The translations under genes and the position numbers were made by a program. The notes beneath the pieces are model-generated. The model searched no databases. It was not told the DNA's origin and saw only the letters and a program-made list of their open reading frames with translations. Positions 32,312-43,954 of a stretch of DNA of 64,000 nucleotides are shown here, piece by piece; position 1 is the first letter of the stretch; the number at the start of each line of letters is the position of its first letter. The DNA is from Symbiodinium natans (Eukaryota; Sar; Dinophyceae; Suessiales; Symbiodiniaceae): contig CAJNDS010002165.1 in NCBI GenBank assembly GCA_905221605.1, positions 269,001 through 333,000 of the forward strand, read 5' to 3'.

Positions 32312-32795
32312 AGGCTTTAGGACTTTAGGTTTTAGGGGGGGTCTGTGGGCCCGATTGGTAAGGGGGGGTCTGTGTAAACACTCAGGCTGAGGCGGTATGC
32401 CCTGTGACCAAGCCTTGCAGCAAACCGTTCATCGTATACACCCATTCCTAAACCCTAAACCCTAAACCCTAAACCCTAAACCCTAAACCCTAAACCCTAA
32501 ACCCTAAACCCTAAACCCTAAACCCTATGCAGGGTTTCGGGAGTAGGGCCGAAGGCCCCAAGCCTCAAGCTCCAAACCCTGTACCTCGACTTCGGGATGT
32601 TCCAGGTTTAGGGTTTAGGGTTTGGGTTTAGGGTGTAGGCTTTGGGGTCTTGGGGTTTTATGGTTTAGGGTTTAGAGCTTCTCAAGGGATCCTGACTGCT
32701 TCCTCAAGATGAGGCCCACAAAAGGCGATTCAGAAACCTCAAACCCTAAAATGCAGGGTAGTAAGCCTTAAGCCCTACTCCCTATAGGTATCAAC

Positions 32796-32879
32796 CTCGA
32801 GGTCCCAGGCGTTGATCGTCCGGCGCCCACGGTTGTCGTCGTAGTTCCAGGAGACGACCTCGGAGAAGCTTCTGGGATC
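32796..32879 (-). CDS. Candidate internal exon bounded by TTTAG acceptor
   Basis: On the minus strand the telomere-like TTTAG is itself the acceptor of an 84-base block encoding SEVVSWNYDDNRGRRTINAW, ending GAG|GTTGAT. All three frames are open, so frame choice rests on composition only. Another minus-strand exon candidate lies just upstream at 33071-33110 (RVFWADPGQQICE, after TTTTTCAG, ending G|GTGATG), but the two are not phase-compatible as drawn. Family unknown. Confidence 0.4.
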
Positions 32880-33110
32880 CTAAACCCTAAACCCTCGACC
32901 CTAAACCCTAAACCCTAAATCCTAAACCCTGAACCCTAAACCCCTTTTAGGCTCCCCTCAGTACAGCACCTCCGGCGCCGGAAACCCAAACACACAACAC
33001 GAGCACCCAAGGCTTAAAACCGTCAACACCCAAACCCTATATTTGGCAACCACAAGTAACCCTGCATCACCTTCACAGATTTGTTGGCCTGGGTCGGCCC
33101 AGAAAACCCG

Positions 33111-34407
33111 CTGAAAAATGTTAGATTCTAGATCTGATCTTCTTAAACCCTAAACCCCTAAACCCTATGTAAAAGTGGCTTAGGCAATCTGTTTGTATGT
33201 TTTTTTGTGGGGAAGGGGGCGGGGGGGGGGGGAGGTGGTGTACGGGGTCCGTGAAAGACTCCAAGCCCGGAATCCCCAGCGCTCCTAACGCACGCCAAGG
33301 GTCCGACAAGTTTGGGGGGTTTTAGGGTTTAGGGGATTTAGGGTTTAGGGCGAGGCAAACCACTAGACTCTATAAACCCTACGTGAACACGAAACGTGCG
33401 AAACTCACCCCTCCCCCCCCCTCCATAAGGCTAAAGTGGCTCTGGTTACTCTGGTTAGGGCTCTCTTTGAAGGGCTGAGTCCCTGTGCGTAGTTGAGGAC
33501 CCTCAACCCTAAACCCCGATGCCCCCCCCCCCCCCCCCGCCAATCAGCCTTAAGCAAGGAAATATGGATCCCTTACCACCCCCCCTCCTCCATTCTGGTT
33601 CCCTATCAAAGTACTTTGGCACACTTGAGGGGTTTCAGCAACACCCCGAGCTTCTCTGGTAGCCCAGGTAACCGCACTATCATAAGGGCACCCTTTCGTT
33701 TTGGGGTTGGTGACTTTACAAGTGATCCCAGAACCAAGAAAAGGGTAAAGGGTATGCTAGGAGGAACTTCAGCAAAGCCATGGCCCTGGCGTGGTGAGGT
33801 TCCCGTGCATCCAACCACGCCTGTGCTCTGCGAAACGAGAGGTTGCAGGGTTCGGGGCGGCGGTTCATATATGGTGGTCTCCGAACTTAGTGGGTACCTT
33901 ATGATTGGGGTCCTAATTGGGGGTTTAAATGAGGCACATTAGGCACCCCTCATTTTGTTAAAACCCCCATAGACACTACAGACCCTCAGGCCCCCACCCC
34001 CAAATCCACTAAGCTTCAACGGTGGGGTTTTTGTGGACACTTGTACGGCTGCCCAAAACAAGGCACCCTCTTTCTAAGCGGCTCGAAGTCTAAACTTCGG
34101 TGGGCGTTGAAAACCAAAACCCTGAACTAGAACCTCAAATTCGCACCCACACCCCTAAACTGTAAATGCCCTAAACTAAACCCTAAACCCTAAACCCTAA
34201 ACCCTAAGCCCTAAACCCTAAACCCTAAACCCTAGGCTCTAGACCAGACATCCTAGGCCTTTTGGGTAAATACGGCGTAGGCCTTAGGGTTCATAGGGCG
34301 GAGTTTGGGCTTTCAGAGTTTTTGGGCTCCCGCGCCGGCCCACATAAAGAGAACCCGGAGACCGGGGGGTGGGGGGGGGGGGGGGGGGGGGGGGCGGACT
34401 GAACTTT
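33111..34407. other. Spacer with diverged MITE, homopolymers and weak exon blocks
   Basis: 33655-33765 is a diverged copy of the MITE family seen at 55265 and 62340 (GGTAGCCCA start, CTATCATAAGGGCA core). C14 lies at 33522-33537 and G24 near 34371-34395. Weak minus-strand blocks: 33255-33305 (DPWRALGALGIPGLESF, ending at GTACAC) and 34030-34072 (GALFWAAVQVS after CTTAGAAAG). The plus strand carries a 149-codon open frame at 33493-33942 through low-complexity sequence that I do not regard as a gene. Confidence 0.35.
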
Positions 34408-34566
34408 AAACCCTAAACCCTAAACCCTAAACCCTAAACCCTAAACCCTAAACCCTAAACCCTAAACCCTAAACCCTAAACCCTAAACCCTAAACCCTAA
34501 ACCCTAAACCCTAAACCCTAAACCCTAAACCCTAAACCCTAAACCCTAAACCCTAAACCCTAAACC
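34408..34566. repeat. Longest CCCTAAA array in window
   Basis: About 23 perfect CCCTAAA heptamers, following directly on a G24 homopolymer. Confidence 0.95.
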
Positions 34567-34732
34567 TGACTGAACTTTAAACCAAGCATCAAGCATCCCT
34601 CAACCCTCACAACCTCAAATCCCGCAAATCATGTAAGCCCTCCACCCTCAAGCCCAAATCCTGTAAAACCCTCAATCCTGCAAACCCTAAAGCCCAGCAA
34701 ACCCTGCAAACCCTGAAAGTTGAAAGGAACAC

Positions 34733-34788
34733 CGGCGCGCCTCGACGTAGTTGCAGAGCTCCTGGTGACCCATCTCATGCCTCGAAAG
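34733..34788 (-). CDS. Candidate internal exon, unknown protein
   Basis: The minus-strand acceptor CTGCGTTGAG precedes 56 bases reading LSRHEMGHQELCNYVEAR, ending GCCG|GTGTTC. Adjacent minus-strand blocks at about 35205-35260 (RTLDHLVQAGVQYF after GGAGAAAG) and 35405-35455 (HPKFSPLRETYGPLAPG) may be upstream exons. Family unknown. Confidence 0.45.
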
Positions 34789-34859
34789 CTCAACGCAGGG
34801 CTTCAGTTGATCGTCTCTCTCTTAGGATAGTTCTAGTTACATGGTCCGCCCTTACCAGG

Positions 34860-36280
34860 GGAACCCCTTATATATGTAGACCTTATAAAGCCAAGGGCCC
34901 AGACATCAGAACCCTGTCAAGAAGGCAAGGGACCATATTAAAGGGCCCATGAAACTACCCTACGAGTCTCATGTGGGAAAGACGCCTAGGTATCAGTTTC
35001 CCTCGCACTTCCGCCCCCCCAAGGGGTACCTCCAAGAAGTAAGTGCAGGTACTTAAATCCCCCAACCCCTCCAAGCCCCGAAGTCCCTAAAGCCCTAAAA
35101 TCCTCCAAACCCCAAAAGCCCTGAGCCCAATCCCTGAAAGCCCCTGAAAGCCCTACACCCTCTAAACCCTAAACCCTAAACCCTAAACCCTAAACCCTAA
35201 ACCCATGAAAAGTACTGGACCCCGGCCTGCACCAGATGGTCCAGTGTTCGGCTCCGGGCGGGAGCCTTTCTCCGGTGGCACAAAGGGAGCTTAGGGCGAG
35301 GGGTTTAGGGTTGAGGGTTTAGGGTTTAGGGTTGGGGGTTTAAGGTTTAGGGTTTAGGGTTTAGGGTTTAGGGTTTAGGGTTTAGGGTTTAGGGTAGGTG
35401 CAGGCCTGGAGCTAGAGGCCCATACGTTTCACGAAGAGGGCTGAACTTGGGATGGTTCCCCTTTTCCTAAAACCCTAAACCCCAAACCCCAAACCCCAAA
35501 CCCTAAACCCTAAACCCTAAACCCTAAACCCTAAACCCTAAACCCTAACAGTCCTTCATAAGGATTATAGTGCCTCCTACTATAATCCCTATTAAGGACT
35601 GTTAGCATAAGGGGGAACATCGCAAGGCTGAACCCTCAAACTCGCCGTTCAGGGTTTAAGCGCGGTTTAGTGCCTGTAGTGCTTCTTGGGGTTTAGGGTT
35701 TAGGGTTTAGGGTTCAGGGTTTAGGGTTTAGGGTTTAGGGTTTAGGGTTTAGGGTTTAGGTTCTTTTTAGGGTTTCAAAGTTGTTGGACCCATAAACCTT
35801 CAACCCTAAACATACGTGAAATGGCTCTGCGAGCCCAAACATCATCTGAGAACCGCAAGGCTTCGGGGGCCTTTGGGGTTTACAGCCGTAGAAAAGGGTG
35901 CCGGTTTGGTTATAGGGTTCATAAGGGAAGCCCACCCGCTACAGAAGAGAACTAGGACCCAGTGGGGGTCCTAGTACAGGGCTAGGGCCGGGTTTAGGGC
36001 TTTCTACTTATTGCTTAAGAACCCCCCACCCAAAATAAGATATATATATATATACATATTTTTTTTCTCTCATTGATATATATATATATATATCCTTCTA
36101 AGGGCAAGAAAGGGATTTTGTTAAAGGGGCTCTGAAGCAAATAGTTGAGTTGAAGCTGACCTGGCCAGGTTTCCCAGAAGCTCAAAAATTCAAAAGAAAG
36201 CCCCTATGTGCTTCATGGGGTTCAGGGTTTACGGCTTGAGGTGGTACCTGGTGTATGAGGGACCCTAAACTCTAAACCCT
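34860..36280. other. Telomere-like DNA, short spacers
   Basis: TTTAGGG at 35335-35395 and 35690-35760; CCCTAAA at 35500-35545. Unique sequence at 34830-35050 and 35780-36010 shows no convincing exon. (TA)n tracts at 36040-36095. Confidence 0.4.
35546..35604. mobile_element. Short hairpin element (59 bp)
   Basis: Arms TAACAGTCCTT..TAAGGATTATAGT and ACTATAATCC..TTAAGGACTGTTA form a long hairpin with a loop of about six bases. It sits at the end of a CCCTAAA tract. It could be a minimal MITE. Confidence 0.6.
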
Positions 36281-39200
36281 AAACCCAAGCTGGTCACATG
36301 TACAGGAGAAGGGTGGCCTCTACAATGGCCGGAGCCTTTGCACATGATCTGCGGCGTAACAATGGTGAGCAAGACGAGGGCCGCAAAGGGCTTAGGGTTC
36401 AGGGGGAAAGGTTTTCGGGTTGCGGGTTTCAGTGTTTCGGGTTTGGGGTTTAGGGCGTCCCAACTAGACAAGGAGCTGGTAGGGAAAGCGGTTCCGCTCC
36501 AGAAGGACGTCGCGACTGGCGGCCAAATGATTGGCACGGTTTAGGTCTCTTGGCTTAGGGGCCTAAACCCTAAACTCTAGACCCTAAACCCGAAACCCTA
36601 AACCCTAAACCCTAAACCCTAAACCCATTAGGGTTCAGGGTATTCTTTTGGGCTCGGGGCTTTGAACTCTGTGTTTTTTTTCAGAGGTACTAATCCTAGG
36701 GCTGAAAGAACTCAAAGCCCTGAGAGCCCTAATTAAGCCCTGAGCCTTTCACCCGAAGCGCAAAACGCCCTAAACCCTAAACCTTAAACCTTAAACCCTA
36801 AACCATTAACCCAAAACCCTAAACCCTAAACCCTGAACCCTACACCCAAAACTGCCTAAACCTTATAGGCGGCTGCACCTCCAACCTCTGCCAAGCCCAA
36901 GCCCTCGACGCATTTTGATGGGGCTCAAGGGCGCGCAGCCCTAAACCCTAAACCCTAAACCCTAAACCCTAAACCCTAAACCCTAAACCCCTACACCCAA
37001 ACAGCGAAACATAAGGCCTGAACACTGAACACTAGCCTCCTAGGCCCTAATCTAAGTTCTGACATGTCTGCCCACGCGTGTGTCTAGGGTTTAGGGTTTG
37101 GGGTTGAAGGGTTCGGTAAGGAGCCCATCTATTCCCTAAACCCTAAACCCTAAACCCTAAACCCTAAACCCTAAACCCTAAACCCTAAACCCTAAACCCT
37201 AAACCCTAAACCCTAAACCCTAAACCCTAAACCCTAACTAGGGTTTCTTCTAAGAGCTTCTTTTGGGAAATGTGGGTCCATCCGCCACCCCCACCCTGGG
37301 CTCTTGTGAAGCAAGCGTTCCCTGCAGTCGGCCTGCCCAGGACGTACTTGTCTACATAGTACTCCTTGGCTTACAGAAGTTCTTCTGTTGCCGGGATCTG
37401 GAGTTCAGAAGATCTCCCCCCCCCCCCCCATCTTGAAAGGTTTAGGGCTTAGGGCTTAGGGCTTAGGCTTAGGGCTTAGGGCTTAGGGCTTAGGGCTTAG
37501 GGCTTAGGGCTTAGGGCTTAGGGCTTAGGGTTTAGGGTTTAGGGTTTAGGGATAGAAAGGTGCGTTTTTGAGGCAAGTCTGAGGCACCGAAGTACACCAC
37601 TGCGTACTGTAAACCGTTGAGTTGGGGGGTGGGCAGATGGTATTTAGTCTGCAGGATTTTGGCCGCTTGGCATCTCGAGCTGGTTCGGGGTTTAGGATTC
37701 GGGCATCGCCGGTTGACTGAGCTCTGTGCACAAAGCCCCAACATTAAGCGAAAAAGGGCTTGGGCTGCGGGTTTAGGTTTGGGACCCACCTTGCCCCACA
37801 TCTAAATGCTGAAGTCTGAAGACCTAGCCCACAGCAACAAGAAGCCCCGGGCAATCTAGCCCCCACCCCCCAACATTCCGAACACTGTGTGAGCGCAAGC
37901 CTCAGAAGAACACACCCTACACTAAACCCTAAATCCTAAATCCTAAATCCTAAACCCCTAAACCCCTAAACCCTAATCCCGTAATTCTTTCCTAAATCCT
38001 AAACCCTAAAACCCTAAACCCTAATCGCGTAATTCTTTCCTAAATCCTAAACCCTAAACCCCTAAACCCTAAACCCCCAAACCCTAAACCCACACCTGTG
38101 CATTAGGGCCCTCCCTGGCTGCGATACTACCAGGTGCCTCAACTTCCTTAAACCCTACAAACAAGCCTCACGCCGCAACAAAGGGTTTAGGGTTTAGGGT
38201 TTAGGGTTTAGGGTTTAGGGTTTAGGGTTTAGGGTTTAGGGTTTAGGGTTTAGGGTTTAGGGTTTAGGGTTTAGGGTTTAGGGTTTAGGGTTTGGCCCTA
38301 CCGAAGCAAGTCAGACAAGGCTCCACGTCGCCCAAAGTAGGTACATAGTAGCAGACTTTAGACCCCCAAGCCCTAAACCCTAAACCCGAATGTAGGTGTC
38401 ATCTGTTTGCTTGGAGCTGTCTAGGGTGTCAACAAAATGTCCCTGTGCACATGCACCTTCTGGACCTCCTTCCGCTTTCCGCATCAACGCAAGCAAGGGC
38501 CAAAACCCTTGAGCACCCCCATTGAAGCCCTGCCCCCTAAAGACCCCTAAACCCTAAACCCTAAACCCTAATAAGCCCGAGAAAATGGCCCTTCAAGCCT
38601 TGAACCCTAGGCTGGATGGCGCCCTTTTAACCCTCTGAACAACATTCATGAATATGATCCTCTTGAACCCAACAAGGGCAAAATGATATCCCCAAGGCCT
38701 ACCGATATAATAGGATTTAATCGTAATCGAAATAGAAGTAATACTACTGGTAAGAATACTGGCTGTTTATTTCTGGAAATACAAAATAACAACAACAGTA
38801 AAAAAAATAAAAACAGTCATAATGGTAATAAACCCTCCGCACAGGCCCTAAGCAGCTGGGTGCCCCCGGCCCTATCACCTTTGTAGCGGCGATCGAGGTA
38901 GGCCAGCCTTCTGTTATCGGGTCCCTACAGTGGATGGAGGGCTAAGGCGACAAGAAGCAACCCAAACTCCCTAAGCCCTAAACCCAAAGGCTAGAACCCT
39001 AAGCAACAAACCCTAAACATCCCTAGACCCTACCCCCCCCCCCGTCCCCCCTGGACCACTCTCCCTGAAGAGGTTTAGGAGACTAGGATGGCCCAAAACT
39101 TCACCAGAAGACCCAAAACCGGCAAGTGAAAGTGAAAGTGGGTGATTGAGTTGCAACGTTGAACTGGTCTAGGGTTTAGGGTCTGGGTGCAGAGTTGAGT

Positions 39201-40020
39201 TGAGAATTGCAGGGTTCTGGGATTTTTGGAGGGTGAAGGTTCAGGGCTTGGTGTTTAGGACAAACGGGCGAAAGTCCGACAGTAAACCACAGTCCGCAGA
39301 CAGACCGCTCTTCAAGATAAGCTCAGTGCTGTCCTTCAGGAAGCTGCACTACAGCTACTATACTTAACGTAGGGATTTAAGAACATAGTACTGCCGTAAG
39401 CTCCAGGCTCACTCTTCGGGCTACTTCCGACCGGCTACCTTGTCCACGACACAAATTTGGGCCACAAATATGCTGGCGCGAGGGACGCAGGGAGGCGTTC
39501 GAATCCAGCCGGCTTAAGCCGCATTTTGCCGATTTCCAAGAACGTGCACACGTTGTTCGTCGCGACATCGTTATTTATCGCAGATCGGCCCTCCACGCTT
39601 TTGACACCAGCCCGCCGCGCGCCGCGGTGGCGTGGCACCATATGGGCCTATTCAACTATAAGGTCCGCCCCGCCCGCTTGCCTACCGCTCTTGGGCAGGC
39701 GGGGCGTTTGAAGATGGGTTTCCAGGGCTAGTTCTGAAACTGAACAGTTGCAGACATGAACCAGCACGAAAGCATGTGATTAGTTTTAGTTTCATTGTAT
39801 TGCATGTAAGGGGACCGTATTTTGCAACTACTCAGGCTCCTATCATCAGCACAGCTATCGCTAAACCCTCAACCCTAACCTCTGAAACGCCTCATGCTTA
39901 GATGGATTAGCCCCCCCAAAGCCCGAGTCCCTACTTAAAAACCATAGGCTCTCAACCCTAAACGCTAACCTTGGGGCCGGCGCTTCAGAAGACCCTCAGC
40001 CCTAAACCAACCTGTGACTT
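36281..40020. other. Telomere-like DNA with tentative exon blocks
   Basis: Open blocks with splice-like borders are 36316-36375 (plus, AGAFAHDLRRNN to GTGAGC), 36450-36540 (plus, QLDKELVGKAVPLQKDV between TTTAG and GTTTAG), 37300-37370 (minus, EYYVDKYVLGRPTA after AGCCAAG), 37560-37615 (minus, YAVVYFGASDLPQKRTF after GTTTACAG), 38395-38480 (minus, GACAQGHFVDTLDSSKQTDD) and 38885-38915 (minus, RLAYLDRRYK between AACAG and GTGATA). Arrays: CCCTAAA 37134-37235, TTAGGGC heptamers 37438-37530, TTTAGGG 38183-38293. The stretch 39245-39720 is 475 bases of unique sequence without telomere-like units or a recognisable gene. Confidence 0.35.
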
Positions 40021-40081
40021 AAACCCTAAACCCTAAACCCTAAACCCTAAACCCTAAACCCTAAACCCTAAACCCTAAACC
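40021..40081. repeat. CCCTAAA tract
   Basis: Eight perfect CCCTAAA units followed by a short (TA)n run (40090-40108) at the left edge of the palindromic satellite. Confidence 0.9.
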
Positions 40082-40127
40082 TCTCTTTCTATATATATAT
40101 ATATATAAACCCTAATGGATTTCGTGG

Positions 40128-40770
40128 ACGAAGGCACAAATATTCGTGGGCAAGGCACAAAAATTCGTGGGCAAGGCACAAAAATTCGTGGACAAGGCAC
40201 AAAAATTCGTGGACAAGGCACATTTCGGATTTTTGGGCTTTTGGGCAAGGCTTAAAACCCCAAAATGTGCCTTGCCCACGAATTTGTGTGCCTTGTCCAC
40301 GAATTTTGTGCCTTGCCCACGAATATTTGTGCCTTTGCCCACGAAATTTTGTGCCTTGCCCACGAATTTTCGGGCACGTAAATTGGTGGCAAAGCACAAA
40401 AATTCGTGGGCAAGGCAACAAGGCACAAAAATTCGTGGGCAAGGCACGTTTCGGAGTTGGGCCCTTGCACAAGGCTTAAAGCCTCAAAATGTGCCTTGCC
40501 CACGAATTTTTGTGCCTTGCCCACGAATTTTGTGCCTTGCCCACGAATATTTGTGCCTTTGCCCACGAAATTTTGTGCCTTGCCCACGAATTTTCCTGCA
40601 AACAAATTGGTGGCAAGGCACCAAAATTCGTGGGCAAGGCACTTAAATTCGTGGGCAAGGCACAAAACTTCGTGGGCAAGGCACAAAAATTGGTGGGCAA
40701 GGCACAAAAATTCGTGGGCAAGGCACAAAAATTCGTGGGCAAGGCACAAAAATTCGTGGGCAAGGCACGT
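40128..40770. repeat. Palindromic satellite, unit GGCAAGGCACAAAAATTCGT
   Basis: A roughly 21-22-base unit (AAATTCGTGGGCAAGGCAC) repeats in blocks of alternating orientation: direct 40128-40225, inverted 40262-40375, direct 40385-40452, inverted 40488-40603, direct 40611-40770. All frames stay open because the unit lacks stops in phase, so the long conceptual ORFs on both strands are artefacts. It could fold into large hairpins. Confidence 0.9.
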
Positions 40771-43594
40771 TCCCACCACAACTTTTGTATGAAGATACTT
40801 TATGGTTTCTGAATGTTATGGGATTCTCTGGGTGGGTGGGTGTTATATCCGAGCCGTAAATCTGCTCGATCCGGAGCTGCTGAACCCTAAACCCTAAACC
40901 CTAAACCAAAATCCAAAGCCCTAAACCCTAAGCGTTATAACCAAACCGGACCTTGCGTTCTTCCTCCGCGTGACGGCGTCGTTTCTCTTCCAGGGCCTGG
41001 GTTCCGAAGGGAGGGGGCAGGTGGTTGGGGGTTTAGGGTTTAGGGTTTAGGGTTTTAAGGGTTTACAGGTTCTAGGGGTTTAAGGGTTTCCAAACTGTGG
41101 GTTTAGGAGGTGCGGAGATTTCTAAGGGCAATTAGGGGCTTAGGGTTCCAGGGTTTAAGTTTCAGTCATGGGTTCAGGTTTAAGGGTGTTAGGACTGTTT
41201 GAGGGTTCAAGGGTGTAAGGTTTACCCAGGATACAGAGTAGAATGGTTCAAGGTTTAGGATTTGGGTTTGCCCTAAACCCTAAACCCTAAACCCTAAACC
41301 CTAAACCCTAAACCCTAAACCCTAAACCCTAAACCCTAAACCCTAAACCCTAAACCCCACACCCTACAAGCCCCCAAGCCCTGCAGGCCCTAGGCCCACC
41401 ACCCGATGCGCAACTTCCGCCGGGAGCCCGCCGAGGGCGAGGGCGGCCGGGCACCGTCTGGCGCCTGCGCAAAAGGGAAGCCAGTGAACCCCAAACAGGG
41501 TCTCGGGTTTCGGGTTTAGGGTTTAGGGGTTAGGGTTAGGGTTTAGAGTTTAGGGTTTAGGGTTTAGGGGTTTAGGGTTTTAGGGTTTTAGGGTTTTAGG
41601 GTTTTAGGGTTTTAGGGTTTTAGGGCTTAGGATTTAGGGTTTAGGGTTTAGGGCTTAGGGTTTAGGGTTTTTGGGTTTTTGGGTTTTCGGGTTTTAGGGG
41701 GGGGTGGAGGATGCCCTTGCAGTGAGGGATCTTCCCTAAAAATCAAGTTCGGACCTCTCCTGCCATGGAAGGAACAATAATTCACCTATACTCCCCTTAG
41801 AACCTGAATAAAAATATTATATTCTTAATATCCTCTTGGGTTTTCTAAAAACAAATATAGAAAATAATTTCCCAAGGGGGATATAGTAACTAACTAAGGA
41901 ATGTTTGGAGCCTCTGGGTTTGGGGTTTAGGGTTTAGGGTTTAGGGTTTAGGGTTTAGGGGCATTAGGGCTTAAGGGCTTGGGCTTAAGCCCCCAGTGAG
42001 AATCCGAAAAACCACAAGGTTTAGAGTTTATGAGTGCAAAAAGGCTCAGTAGGGTTTATCATGACCATGATGATACACATGACGACCCTAAACCCTAAAC
42101 CCTAAACCCTGAACCCTAAACCCTAAACCTAAAAACCCTAAATCAGGTTCAGCGTTCGGGGCCAGACTGTAAGAGGGCTGCTAGGGTTCCAGGTTAACCC
42201 GATGACGACAAAGGTCCTTCGAACACAGCAAGAGGGTCATAGGGTTTTAGGATTCAGGTACTGCGGCCATGGAATCATCTGATATAGAAGAACAAAACAA
42301 TCTAGTGTTAAGGGTCACACAATGCACAACACCCTAATCGGAACCCCAAGGCCCTCAAACCACAGCCCTAAACCCTTAACCCTATACCCTAAACCCTAAA
42401 TCCTCCTCCCCCTCCTCCTCCCCCTCCTCCCCCCCCCCCCCCCCCCCCCTCCACCCTAAGCCCTTCGTCCAGCCTCGCCATAGTGCTTCATCCCAGGGCG
42501 CAAGGCCGGAGGTCTCGACCGGGGTGCAGGATAGAGGTAAAGGTCCTGGCAGGATACAGGATAGGGTTTAAGGGTTTCATGGGTTTAGGGTTTAGGGTTC
42601 ATGATTTAGAGCTTAGGGTTTTAGGGTTTTGGATTTTGGGGTTTAGGGTTGAGGGCCAGTTTTGGGCTTTAGGGTCTGGGGTGTAGGGCTGCTTTACGGT
42701 TTAGGGCTGTATTCTGCTCCCTTACTCAAAGCCCCCATTTTTTCACATTTAGAGCTTAGGGTGTAGAGTTTCCCACTTTGCCTCTGTTCATCCGCTCACT
42801 ATGGGCGAGTGGGCCCTGACACCACGGCGGACCATATTAAGGGACCATACAACAACCCTTGGCCTTAGATTTCTTACAACCCCTAAATCCTGAACCCTAC
42901 TTGCATGTCCCTTCCTTGAGGAAGGGGCAAACCCCTAAGCCCCAAACCCTAAACCCTACACCCTACGCTCTAACCCCTAGACACCGAGCCTCAACTCCAA
43001 ACCCTTAAGGTGACGCCGGTTGTTGCGGGCCCCGCGTGTTTTGCGCGTGTCATGTTGGAGTGGGGACGCCGGAAAACGTGAAAACATCTCAAGGTCTTTT
43101 GCGTTCGCTGGACGCGTCTTCCACCAAGCAAAGACCCTGGCCGTTCTGAGTGACGTGAGCCTAAACCCTAAACTCCCAAACCCTAAACCCTAAACCCTAA
43201 ACCCTAAACCCCTAACCCTAAACCCTAAACCCTAAACCCTAAACCCTAAACCCTAAACCCTAAATCCAAGACCCCAGACCCCATCCGAAAGATCGGGGAG
43301 TCCTCTTTCGCCTCCTCAAGCTCCCCCGAGCCTGAGGCGGATCAAAGCTTAGTTTTCCCAGTACCCAGTGGAACTAAAGGGTTTAGGGTTCAGGGTTTAG
43401 GGTTTAGGGTTTAGGGTTTAGGGTTTGGGATTATTTTTGGGATGAAAAAGGGACTCTCTAGGGATTATATTGTAGGGATTGTAAGGAGAATAGTTTACCC
43501 CAAAAAAGGTTACAGGTTACCTACTCTACTACTAAGAAAGAAGCTAAGGCTTCGGGGGCCTGTTTTTGCAAGGAGGGCTAAAGGCAAAGGTCTA
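40771..43594. other. Telomere-like DNA with tentative minus-strand exons
   Basis: CCCTAAA 41271-41355 and 43180-43262; TTTAGGG 41920-41960. Minus-strand blocks: 40850-40885 (QLRIEQIYG after GGGTTCAG), 40950-40995 (ALEEKRRRHAEEERK after GGAACCCAG, ending at GTCCGG; a charged helix), 42465-42520 (LAPWDEALWRGWTKGL) and 43031-43145 (listed separately). An AT-rich 41800-41890 stretch and C20 near 42429-42449 contain no gene. Confidence 0.35.
43031..43145 (-). CDS. Candidate internal exon, unknown protein
   Basis: The minus-strand acceptor CGTCACTCAG precedes 115 open bases encoding TARVFAWWKTRPANAKDLEM, then FSRFPASPLQHDTRKTRG, ending GGG|GC (GC-type donor). A minus-strand block at 43300-43330 (EAKEDSPIFRMG after GGAGCTTGAG) could be the preceding exon. 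The plus strand also has an open reading ending at GTGAGC. Family unknown. Confidence 0.4.
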
Positions 43595-43663
43595 TTAGGG
43601 TTTAGGGTTTAGGGTTTAGGGTTTAGGGTTTAGGGTTTAGGGTTTAGGGTTTAGGGTTTAGGG
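43595..43663. repeat. TTTAGGG tract, insertion site of element 2
   Basis: Nearly ten TTTAGGG heptamers. The last five bases, TAGGG (43659-43663), are repeated after the 3' LTR at 53559-53563 as the target-site duplication. Confidence 0.95.
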
Positions 43664-43892
43664 TGCGGAGCTGCAATTGGTATTGTAGAAAGGAGTTGGT
43701 ATTGGAAGTTGAAGGGTCAATGAACCCGGTAATCTTTGGCTCAAGCCATGACCAAAGCGGTCAAAGGTTTCGTAAAAAGTGTGCCCTTGATTTGGGGTCT
43801 TGTTGTTCGGTTGTTGGTTGTTCCAGGGGTATTAAGGGCTTCTGTTGGGGTTGACTGTTTTGTTCCCTGTCCTCCTTCGGTTGCCCCCCGTA
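43664..43892 (+). repeat. Element 2 5' LTR
   Basis: 229 bp, differing from the 3' LTR only in GGTATT/GGCATT (near 43681) and CTTGATTT/CTTGGTTT (near 43792). It contains a spliced-leader-like stretch at 43726-43745. Ends are TG...TA rather than TG...CA. Presumably carries the promoter. Confidence 0.95.
43726..43745 (+). promoter_or_regulatory. Spliced-leader-like stretch inside 5' LTR
   Basis: CCGGTAATC followed by TTTGGCTCAAG, whose 11 bases equal the 3' end of the dinoflagellate spliced leader. The same stretch lies at 53392-53411 and, in variant form, at 7074-7096. It might mark the 5' end of the element RNA. Confidence 0.5.
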
Positions 43893-43904
43893 GGTTATGA
43901 GCCC
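43893..43904 (+). promoter_or_regulatory. Primer-binding site, tRNA-Met anticodon type
   Basis: GGTTATGAGCCC directly follows the 5' LTR. Its complement GGGCTCATAACC contains the CAT anticodon within a Met anticodon stem-loop, not the CCA 3' end. Drosophila copia is known to prime from a cleaved half of initiator tRNA-Met at the same region, so half-tRNA priming is inferred here. Confidence 0.65.
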
Positions 43905-43954
43905 AAATTAGGCTTCCTGCGGAATTGGTAAAGATTTTTCGTTTGTTTAACGCC

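Noticed and set aside
33493-33942. 149-codon plus-strand ORF
   Set aside because: It starts in a poly-C run, crosses a diverged MITE and has no recognisable domain.
39434-39515. tRNA gene suggested by GTTCGAATCC near 39499
   Set aside because: The T-loop-like decamer is not accompanied by a D-arm, anticodon arm or acceptor stem that pairs.
40128-40770. CRISPR-like array or long ORFs on both strands
   Set aside because: Units are contiguous without spacers and alternate in orientation; the overlapping ORFs exist only because the repeat unit has no stop codon in phase.
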